Of a stretch of 64,000 nucleotides of DNA, positions 54,510 to 64,000 are shown one piece after another. A program made the translations under genes and the position numbers. The notes under the pieces were generated by a model. It ran no database searches. It was not told where the DNA came from and saw only the letters and a program-made list of their open reading frames with translations. The DNA is from Branchiostoma floridae (taxonomy: Eukaryota; Chordata; Leptocardii; Amphioxiformes; Branchiostomatidae). The stretch's first letter is position 1, and every line of letters begins with the position of its first letter. Location of the stretch: contig NC_049980.1 in the NCBI RefSeq assembly GCF_000003815.2, forward strand, positions 33,227,553 to 33,291,552. Reading direction: 5' to 3'.

Positions 54510-57490
54510 AAAACCCAATTCTTCTTCACTTTGATCCGTTCTGAATATTTTTGTGGAGTCTAGAAGAGTGCATGCATGAGAAAATATGTTTGATAGTCGC
54601 GATTCTTGTCGAGGTATGGCATAAGCAGACTTTGAAATTTAGCTTCCCCCTCATAATCATGCAAAGTAAGATCAAGTAAGAAAGCGCGCCTTCCGCTTCC
54701 ATTCTATAAAGGAAGATATTTTGCACTGTATACATAAAGGAATCCCAAACTAATTTGAGACAGGCATCTGGCTGAAGAACGCGTAAGATTTGATCTGCAT
54801 CTCTTGTGAAGCCTTCTGACTATGAACAAATCGCGCGCGTGTGTGTATGTTTGTTGGGGGAGGGGGGCAGATAATTTTGTGGGTGGAGCATTTTCGAGTG
54901 GAGTGGGTCACGGGAAATTAAGACCAAAGGCAGGGATGATAGTTACTTCCTGTTTGTTGCTCGCATTACATATCATGATTTGTCCAAGTCACTTTTTTTT
55001 GGTAAAAAATCTTGATAAAGGTCTTGAAGTTGGGCGTATTAAGTTATTCAAAAGAGATTATTTATGAGGTCACCAAATAATTTATGCAAGTTGTTTGTTT
55101 GTTTATTGAGATCTCCATTTACAAGGCAAGAGAGTTACAAATTTCTCAGAACTTCAGATTCGTATTGTTCATCCATTACAACTGCCATTGGCTTGGGTAA
55201 AACAATCACAGAAACTCTGCCTCAGCTGGTGATTATTCTGAATGACCCATGCCCTGTCAAGCCTAACTAAATTACCTTTGCGCATCTATATTGATCAAAC
55301 TCCAAGCATTATGTAACGTTACGTAAGTAACGTTAATAGTTGTAGTATCCCCAATTCCCCATACAATCCAGTAAAACAAACGTGAAACAGAAACCATTGA
55401 AACTCACAATCATTTGATCTCCCTTGTTGCCTTTTTATTGTACTGATTGTATTGACCAGTCTACATTATATCATTTCAAAGTTTATTTTTGTCTCTTACA
55501 GTGGTACACTGTATTAGCCTGGTATCCAGCCATATCCAGCCATATTATAGCTCCCTAGTCTCTTCTGTCCTCTCCGCAAAATTTGCTATCAAAAGTACAA
55601 TCAAGCTTAAAATTTAAATGAACTTATACGGTACAATGAAGCCTTTACAGGTGATGACCACATTACATGTTAATAATAAGTATGTAATTGCTTTGGACAA
55701 CCTCAAGTCAACTGTACACACTTGTGCCACACCTTCAGAAACATTACATAATACTGTATGACCACATTACATAAGAGCCACCTGGCCAATATGACCACTT
55801 CTTGGTGGTCTCTTGTTAGATGATCTTTCCTATTTTCGCATGAATTGAGAATCCTGTGTATAAATGTCTACATAGAGCAGATGTTATCAGTTCCCTGAGT
55901 TGTTTCCTAAGACAGTTTTTATTTGACTGTGCCAGCGACCATCCTGTGAGCCTCCATAATCAATAGCTGCACACCTGTACACGTGGCGTGACTGGTCCGA
56001 CTAGTTCTTCACCCAGTTAAAGGTTTAAATCAAACAGCTTGTCATATCCTCCTGCACATGCTTCTACCTGTACATTTTGTATGATCAGATGTTCAACAGC
56101 TGTGAAAAGTGTTCCCTTTGCCCAGATAGAACAGAACAGAACAGACAGACAGAACAGGTAACATTTTCGTATTGAATTCTCATTTGAAGTTTGGAGAGCT
56201 GTGGTGTAGTAAAACCAGTAGAAGCTTGCCAGTTGAACTATGTTTTGTATTCTTTTGTTTGAAAACATTTGAGACTGTACTCAGTACTACTCACTAAAGG
56301 TTACTAGTACTTGATTGATTGATTGAAGGTTACTGAAGTTGTAAAGGATAAGTAAGAAAGATCAGAAGCAAATTAAGGGTGTTCGCTGTTGACATAAGGA
56401 GTATGCTCAAGCGCAGTTTGAGCCCCAACTTCCGGCTCTAAGGCTTGGGAAAGTATAAAATCTAATTATTTGTTGCAATTTAAGACTTTCCGTCACCTGT
56501 AAATGTAATGCTCTCCTGTCTGCATCTGTCTCATAACATTTGGCTTTCTATTTTGTGCTTTTTTTTCTTCATGCCTTCCAGCTATGAGACATAAAGAAAA
56601 TGATAAAAAACAGTAAGCTTGATAAAGATGCCTAAAAACATTTTTTAAAAACAGCGTTAGCCAAACCTCTGCTTGGGTTGGAGGGAAACCTCAAGGCGAA
56701 GGTTAAGATGCCAAGATTGGCAGGTGGAATCCTAAACCAAATGCTCTCCTTGGCTAATGCAGTAATGGATCTTATTTTTACTTTAGTGGTGACCCAAGTT
56801 CCAGGAAATAGTTTTTTTTCCACAGAATGGAACAGGATGTTGCCAACAAAATACACCAGTGTGTGTACAGTGTAAGACCCCATTCATACCAAAATTTGCG
56901 TATCGAGATTTGCTCAGGCACGGAACTGATCTGGATTTGTGGATCCTGGTATGAATGGTGGTGTTATGAGGGTTAATCCTGATAATCTATGTGTCAAAAT
57001 AGTCAAATAAACCTGCTTGGTGTAATTTGTCATTTTTCGTGAAGTATTTGATTCTGATCCCCATTTGTGACTGATAATATGTCACTATTCTTCCTGGAGT
57101 CCTGGTGAAATGATGTAAATCACGGTTAATCCTGATCCACTAAGATTAAGTAAGAAAGTGTCACAATATTCAAATGAACCTGCTTGGTGTAATTTGTCAT
57201 TTCGGTTAAGTATTTACATTCAGGTCATGCACGTGACTTGTGTATTAAAGGATAAGTATATATTAAAACATATACTTATACTTAACTCATGCCAAGCCAT
57301 AGAATTGCTATAAATCCATTTAATTTTGTGATTAGTAATTTTAGCAGTTGGTTGCAATGAGAGTGCCATAGTTTACAGCATTTCATTCTGATGATGGGAA
57401 CGAACATCACTGTCCCAAATGTAAGGTGATCAAATACGGTGATCAAATTTTACCGGTAGCTGTTCAAAATATAGCAAAAGTGTCTAAAAT
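54510..57490. other. No gene recognised
   Basis: It holds a decayed mariner-like MITE at about 55735-55935 and a pair of ~110-bp direct repeats (about 56985-57060 and 57160-57230) with AACCTGCTTGGTGTAATTTG in common. A segment near 56650-56680 has AGCCAAACCTCTG, also found at 32735. Confidence 0.4.
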
Positions 57491-57494
57491 CAAG

Positions 57495-57825
57495 TTACCA
57501 TCGACAAAGAAAGAAATCAAGAATGGTGCTTGTATTTTCCAGCACCCATTTTTCATATATTTGGCACTCGCAAAAAATATGTTTTGCATCTCGAGTGCAA
57601 CTACCTGTTGAGCCTACAATATTCAGTGTTTGATATTCACGGCCAGTAGCATGCATATGTTGCCATGGCGCTAATGTGGTCTGCATATTCCCGCTCACGC
57701 TCCCCATGTTGACAAGTGAGATGTGATGAGGGCTCATGTTGGGGAGGTTTGACATTGTGGAGGGTCTGGCTTCCATCAGAACAACTTACAGGGGGTCAAA
57801 ACTGGGTCGGCAGCGGCCATGATGG
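57495..57825 (-). CDS. Candidate exon(s) of an unrecognised gene
   Basis: A minus ATG at about 57821 in the context ATCATGGC reads MAAADPVLTP and meets a donor-like CCT/GTAAGT. Just downstream, a frame with coding-like composition (EARPSTMSNLPNMSPHHISL to REYQTLNIVGSTG) ends at CAACAG/GTAG. The two are not clearly joined. I do not recognise the product and it may be repeat-derived. Confidence 0.25.
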
Positions 57826-57859
57826 GTGGTGGAGCAGGTAGCATCAAGGTCACCTTGGA

Positions 57860-58252
57860 AGGGCCTAGGGAAAAAATGTTGTGTTTCCTGTTTACTACCC
57901 TAGAAAAATCTGCCGATCCTAGACTTTTTTCTTGCGGGTGGGCAGTGGAGTTGCATAGTTTCCAGTTAGAATTTTTACTCAGCCTGCTTCCTATTGAAGT
58001 AAAAACACTGCTTGTCATGTCTATTGAAGGATAGATGTATCTATTATGCACAATATTCAGGTTTGATTTCAGGTGAGAGACACTTTGTGTCCTCATGCAT
58101 TTCAGTTTACTTTGTTCAACTGTATTATAATATGTCACATTGGGTTTGGCCAGCCTAAAAAAATTACAAGGAAAAAAATTCATACCTACCGACCCTAATT
58201 TTTTAAGGATAGAAACAGGAAACACAACATCTTTTTCTCTAGGCTTTAATAG
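57860..58252. repeat. Inverted repeat around 57860-57925 and 58186-58252
   Basis: CCTAG.GAAAAA.ATGTTGTG and TTTCCTGTTT in the left arm recur as the reverse complement in the right arm (AAACAGGAAACACAACAT...TCTCTAGG). It could be a MITE; the 207-codon minus frame across it is then not a gene. Confidence 0.6.
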
Positions 58253-61200
58253 GGACATTAGAAAACGTTCGCAGGTTTCCTCCAGTGCATAATTGTGCGT
58301 AGTTCCTGCATTGGTGGTGGAGAATCTACCGAAACTGGTGCGAGGAACAGAGATGATTTCAAATTCAAGGCCAGAACTACCCTGGATATCAGAGTACAAC
58401 TTAGCCGGCTAAGGGACTTTACGCCTTCACGCATGCGTGAGGCGTATCTCCCCGGGCCGGCTAAAGTCGGTTTACGGGGCTATGTTGCTAGCGGCCCGCG
58501 AAAGAACCGTAGCCGCGAGCGCTGTTCTCTGGATACCAGGGTAGGCCAGAACAAACAGGAGAGAGCCAACAGCAATTATGGCTCCAGTACTGTAAATGTT
58601 TAGATGTTTGCAGTGTTTTTTAAGGCAGTTTTTTTGCTGTGACGTTCTGAAATGAAAATTGTCTATACCACACCAATTACATGTGGTTACAATAATTGCT
58701 ATCAAGACAGTTGCACAGAAGCCCAAAATATACATTTGGGGCACAGACTTTATTAGCATAATCCATGCGGGAAGGAAAGAATGTTTATGGGGTCAGGTAC
58801 CTGTATACTATATATTTCTTGGGGAAATGTAAATTACAGTAAATTGATTATTTTTGTGTGTGTTGCAGTATTAGAAAAAAAGGTTTTTGCAGGGTTATAA
58901 ATTTATGGTTGAACTTCAACTTGAAGCAATTTTGTAGTATAGTCAGGACAGTAGACACAAGGTCCACGAATTTGTGGTCAGGTGGAAAGGTCACTGCAAA
59001 AACCCAGGGGAAAAAACACTGCAAAAGTTACAAGATTTACAGTAGCTTGCCTGTAGGGCCTGGAAATACATGTGGCCTGTCACCCACAAAAAAAATAAAC
59101 AGTGCAACCAAGACCAAAGTAACTAACCAAAGGCCTGTTGGATGCCGGTTTGCCCGTCGGATACTACCTTACCACTGATCTGTTTGGAGATCAGTACCGA
59201 AGGACATTTGAAACCTTTGGGTGTTCCTTCATTTCTGTAGCTATAGGCCTTGTCATTGTCCCATGAGAGATAGTTATGCCTGACATGAACAAAGAAATAC
59301 AAGGCTGTGACAGGTGGTTTCACTAATGAAACAGTGTGTTAATGCATCATATTGTCCTTCACAATGGGGGGGGGGGGTCCTTCTTATTGCTATTGTCATG
59401 GTCTCGACATTCCTCTATTACCTGTAATTTTGCAAGTAATTTTAGAGAAATTTATAAAGAAATATGCAAATATACGCATACATGCAAGCATGCACACACA
59501 CAAACATTCACACGTACACACACACACTATTCATGTTTGTGATATCTCACCTAGACTGGTGTGAAAATTTGAAAATATAATATTATTATACTGGTAATAC
59601 ACGTGTAATGGTCACAAGTGTTGCATGCAGCACTTGCATTGATAAATATTAACCATTGTCTAAAATTCATTTGCTTTGGTGTTGACGGAAAATTTGTGGT
59701 TTAAACAGTTCTACAGTAGAGCAGTTATCCAAATTTGAAACATAAAGTCATATTGTTGTGAATTTGTTGCAGACAAATCAACAGGAAAACTGAAAGATAA
59801 AGCCAATGCAAAGGTTTAAAGATTTACAGTACTAACAAACGTGCATACTTCACTACATGTGTTGATAAATATTAACCAGCACATCTACAGTTGTGTTCAC
59901 ACTTGTGACAGAGCTGTAATGCTCATTTTAACTGGGAGAGAAGGCAGCTGTTGCAGACAGAACGGGAACCCTTTGATCTCCTGTAGGCAAATGTGACCGT
60001 GTGGGCTATAAAAAGTGAAGGCACCAGGCGCAACCTGGGCTCCAAATTCAGAGATACGCATAATATTAAGGTACACAGAAAAATTTTGGGTGCACAATAT
60101 GATGATAATGTTCGGCCATCGGATGTATGTCCAAGACCTAACATAATATTTAATGAAATTAAATGTCAGCAAAAAAAAACTGCACTGAACCAGTTAGACA
60201 TAGAATAATTGATACAAGAAAAAAGCACCACCAAGGTTTTATTATTATTCTTTCTGATACTTAAACTGGAAAAATACATACTCTTGACTATAATATTTGT
60301 TTACATACAAATATCTAGGTGTACTGGTATACCCACAGTGACACATAAATTACACTGTCCAATTTTGGTTGCACAATAGTGCAAATACACCTACGTGCAT
60401 ACATTATCATCAAACCTGAGGTCGGGACCAGGCTAGTTCATACAAATGTATTTCACTCCATAAAGCCCTGTCTAACATAATCTAAGTTCTCAAAATCAAT
60501 ACCATAGTCTCCATAAAAGTGTCCACATAAGTGAAACTTCAGCAATGCACCCAGCCACTCAGTTTCTATAGGGGAATGGACAGAACTACATTGTATTTGG
60601 GTGTACAGGGACCTCATGATTTCCAGCCCTGGCATGGCATTGAACATGACGGGGTCAGAGGTTGTGTCATCACCAGCATTTGGCAGGAGCAGTTTGGGGA
60701 ACAATTTATGCTTGGGTGACAAGTTGGGTCCCTAACACTGGGGACAGGCTCATGCCCCGGTGACATAGGATCCCAGCCAGGCCGCATAGTCGTCTGTATT
60801 TCAGTCTTCGGCCTTGAAGGTATGGAGGTTTCCCTGTGTAGTTTAGACCAAATCTTTGTCTCGTTTCATGTTCCTAATGTGTTTTTCACTGTTTAATAGG
60901 CGTTAGCATCTGTGGTTCATATGCAGCATGACATTCTGCTTTGATGTTTTTAGATGTATTCCTTAGAAGGTTAATATGTAAATTCCTGGTACATTGTCTA
61001 TTATTGTGATCATCATATTTGGAATCTGGACCTGGTATTGCTGCCAATTTATATGATGTGATGTGGTTTGTATCCATATAATACACGTGCAATATTGATT
61101 ATATCATTGTACTCTTTTCTTCCTTCCCATCAAACAAGAAATGTAATGCTTGAGACAAAGCGTTATCCTTTTTTTAATCTAATAGCTAACGAGAGCAATG

Positions 61201-61706
61201 TGCCTTCGCTATCAGTATAGTTCTCTTGTGTGGTAGTGTTGTTGTGTTAACTTGAACCCTGTGTTGTTAGATGTTATGTATTAAGCTTCTTGGCATGTTT
61301 TGAGTTTCAAAGAGTTGGAAGGGGGATACGCCTGATGTTTTATGATGTGACAGTAAAACAATAATCCAAGGATGCCAGTTATTGTTTTCTTCAGCTGTTT
61401 TCACCCGTACATAAAGTGTTATTCTGGTATTATCGGCTGAACACCCTTCTAGAAGCACCAGTGCGCTTATATTGCACATACAGTTTGAACAACTACATGT
61501 ACTATTTTTGCTCTCTCCCCCCATGCACCCTACCGTTCCTTTTGATGTGTTTTGCTGGGATAGAAATACTGAGCGCGAAAGCACTTGTGTGCATCCTTTT
61601 GAGAGCGGTGTACCTTATTTTTGACTGGGCCAGGGGCATAGACCATTGCACATACATATAGATATTCGTGCACATTATGTTTGACACTAATATTGTACAA
61701 GAGTAA

Positions 61707-61904
61707 CATACATATAATCCCCAAGCAGATCCTACGATGGCATAAGATAGTACCAAACTGGCCAAGGAGTGTAGTCAGCCAAGAGGTGTGCATTTGTCAG
61801 TAGCGAAACACACTCCTTAGCCGGCTTCACTCCTCTGCCAGCTTTTGATACTATCTTATAATGTATATGCTACCGTAGGATCTGCTTGGAGATTAACATA
61901 CATA
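61707..61904. mobile_element. TAATCTCCAAGCAGAT MITE, copy C
   Basis: Element 61716-61895 has inverted ends TAATCCCCAAGCAGATCCTA and, reversed, TAATCTCCAAGCAGATCCTA. It is flanked by perfect 9-bp duplications ACATACATA (61707-61715 and 61896-61904). Confidence 0.88.
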
Positions 61905-63290
61905 CAGAACATTCTTCACATTCAAGTTAAGAAAAAGTAATGATTCAAGTTTCAACCTCTTAAAAGAGGGAGTAAGTTTGTAATTCGGGTGTGCTGACTT
62001 TCTACTTTATTCCATGTTGTGTACCGAAAGGTTTTTTCTGTGCACCTAAATTCTTTTGTTAGATGCAATGGTGCAAGTATTCCCAAAAATGAATTTCAAT
62101 TTAAGCCCTGTTTGTGCTAATCTGGCATATTGGTCTGAGGCCTCATTAGCACAATTTCTTCATTTTCTCATAGATGAAAAAATTAAAATTTAAAGCCTTC
62201 AAGCTTAAAACAGAAGAAAGGTGGGAAGAAAACTTGTACCTTTCCTCATGTCTATTCACTCAATGAACGTGAAGCTGTATACCAAGGTACAGCCCAGACT
62301 TTGAGTTATTTCAATTTAGCAATGTTTTTGCTTAAGTCCAAGAACAAGCAATTACTCAAGCAACTGGATATGATTTTGCAACATGTATCATGCCTATTTC
62401 CAGTACATCACTGTTGATTTGATTTGATTTATTCGGCTGTATAATCATGAGAAATACAGCCAGGGCTACCCAACTAGCCGGAGGCTATTATCAAGGGCTA
62501 GCCCTGGTAGCATTACAATATACGTTATACAATAGTATACAGTATACAACAGTATTAACGTTCTTGCCTCTTTGTAAATGTATTTTCTTGACTTTTAGTT
62601 TAACTCAATTTTCTTGGTGACTAGAACCGACAAATAGAATTGGAATGGCCTGATAATGATCATGGAGAGTTGACAACTGATGCACACATGAGATGATAGC
62701 CAAAGTCTGATCCAACAGACCAATTATTTCTAATGGCCACGAAGAAAATACCATGCTATCACTACAATTTGATGATACTGCTCCTGTATTACTAAACTAC
62801 ATGTGTAGTTAGCTGTTCTAAAACTAAACATGGATTCTTTTCTACGATGCCGTAGATATGAGAATGCAACATGTTGAAAAGGCTTGATTTCATTAGAAGT
62901 AATACTAGTAACAATAAAATTTTATTGGTTTTATTTATTGATTTATTGGTTTGATTGTAAATAACAAACATTTTCATATTGATTGAAATTGTGCAATCTT
63001 CAAGTACATGAATACTTTACAGAAGGAACAAATAAAATGACATGATAATGGGGTAGCATTGAAGTTAGAATATGGATAGTCTGTGTAACACAAACTCCGC
63101 TGTTAAGGGCTGTAACTGCCCCCTCCCCTCTAGGGGGCCGGCGGATGTTTGGCGGGCTGCTATAAGCGAGATTTAATCAGGCTAGAATATGGAAGAAAGG
63201 TAGGATTTTCTAGAATCATGATTATTATGTTCTGAAAGACTGTGTTAGAAATGGGTAAACAAGTAAACAACATCTACAAATCTTGAACTA

Positions 63291-63402
63291 GTTCATCTGT
63301 AATATCCAACACAAAAATTGGGCTCACCCAAATTCTCGACTGAACAGCACCAGTAAAAAATTTGGGGAGTCCAATTTTTGTGTTGGATATTACAGATAAA
63401 CT
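63291..63402. repeat. Hairpin repeat with ~35-bp arms
   Basis: ATCTGTAATATCCAACACAA and AAATTGGGCTC on the left recur in reverse on the right with one or two changes, around a 30-bp loop. It is a probable MITE; the flanks were not resolved. Confidence 0.7.
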
Positions 63403-64000
63403 ACACTCAGCACAAAAAGTTTGGAATATCAACTTCGGTTGATCATATTTCTGTTGTATCTGCATCAATTTCAATATATTATATATCAATAGAAAGCTTG
63501 CACTATTTTCTTTTCAATGGTATGAAACTCATTATCACTGTTAACTCATGGAACATACACTAGGCCTGCTAACGTGAGTGGGTCACGAAAAAAAGTGCCC
63601 AAATTCCCCCGTTTTTGTTCAAAACTGTATCGTCCGGTTGCTATAACCGCGGGTGACAATGATTCAATCAATCCCTTTTTCACCTAACGTTTGGTATACA
63701 GAACATCCAAGTTTCTTTTTGGCATATCTGAGTAGAGTATTTTATGACTGTAAATTCATGAAACGAGCACCAGGCCTGCTTACGTAAAGGGGGTCCTAAA
63801 GATAAAGTGCCAAAATTACCCTTCTAAAGAGTAAAGTCAATCACTCCATTCTGTTCATTTTTTTCTTCCGTCGGTATTGACTTGTGAATGAAGGCAAGTT
63901 GAATAAACAGGACATGTCAATCAAAGCTACTTTTACTCTTTATTCAAGCAAAAAATCTGAACCATGGCAAAAGGTGATCAGTCGAGTGCTAGCCATAAGC

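Larger units (their letters stand above)
58385..64000. other. No firm gene to the end of the window
   Basis: Seen here are a palindrome ACGCCTTCACGCATGCGTGAGGCGT (near 58420-58446), a G-tract (59366-59377), a (CA)n-like stretch (59490-59527), a partial GGTGCAC-type MITE (60070-60380), the MITE at 61716-61895, a snap-back near 62458-62507, the repeat at 63070-63185 and the hairpin at 63291-63402. The remaining open frames are under 110 codons and have no recognisable family. Confidence 0.45.

Noticed and set aside
57776-58399. A 207-codon minus-strand open frame
   Set aside because: Both ends overlap arms of an inverted repeat, the composition is not protein-like and no domain is recognisable. 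Only the short start-like segment at its 3' end is kept as a weak candidate.

Overview
The window looks like a piece of an invertebrate deuterostome genome, most probably a lancelet (Branchiostoma). Reasons: the spliced genes give chordate-like HERC1, DET1 and C5orf63 proteins, the coding exons are small and widely spaced, and the sequence is full of tRNA-type SINEs and short inverted-repeat (MITE) elements. Genus is an inference from overall character. Two assembly gaps (runs of N) lie at 20071-20170 and 40077-40221.

Layout. 1-400: terminal coding part of a small single-pass membrane protein (+), with a non-autonomous DNA transposon 15 bases after its stop. 1.4-17.3 kb: no recognisable gene, but many repeats, including three copies of one hAT-type MITE with perfect 8-bp target duplications and a 1.6-kb foldback with near-identical 0.29-kb arms. 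17.4-32.4 kb: the 5' part of a HERC1 homologue on the minus strand (16 exons seen, N-terminal helical part, the whole seven-bladed first RCC1-like domain and the next ~100 residues; the remaining ~4,000 residues expected for the family are not seen). 33.9-39.8 kb: a two-gene mobile element of the ISL2EU kind, with a YqaJ-type exonuclease carrying SWIM and PHD zinc fingers (+) converging on a THAP/DDE transposase (-). 41.6-43.3 kb: a C5orf63-type glutaredoxin-like gene (+). 46.7-53.8 kb: DET1 (-), all coding exons present. 53.8-64 kb: no firm gene, with more MITEs and inverted repeats.

How the parts relate. HERC1 and DET1 both act in ubiquitin ligation (a giant HECT E3 and a CUL4-DDB1-COP1 adaptor) and both map to chromosome 15 in human, so their linkage here is probably ancestral rather than functional. 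The ISL2EU element sits between HERC1 and the glutaredoxin gene. Its transposase reading frame is open, but its nuclease gene has an in-frame TGA and a one-base frameshift.

The most unusual signal is a repeated theme: at seven exon edges of HERC1 and DET1 a short stretch spanning the exon end and its splice site has been tandemly copied into the adjacent intron, leaving between one and ten decoy splice donors or acceptors per site, in arrays with periods from 46 bp to about 170 bp (one at exactly 160 bp). One array runs into the N gap where a HERC1 exon is missing.
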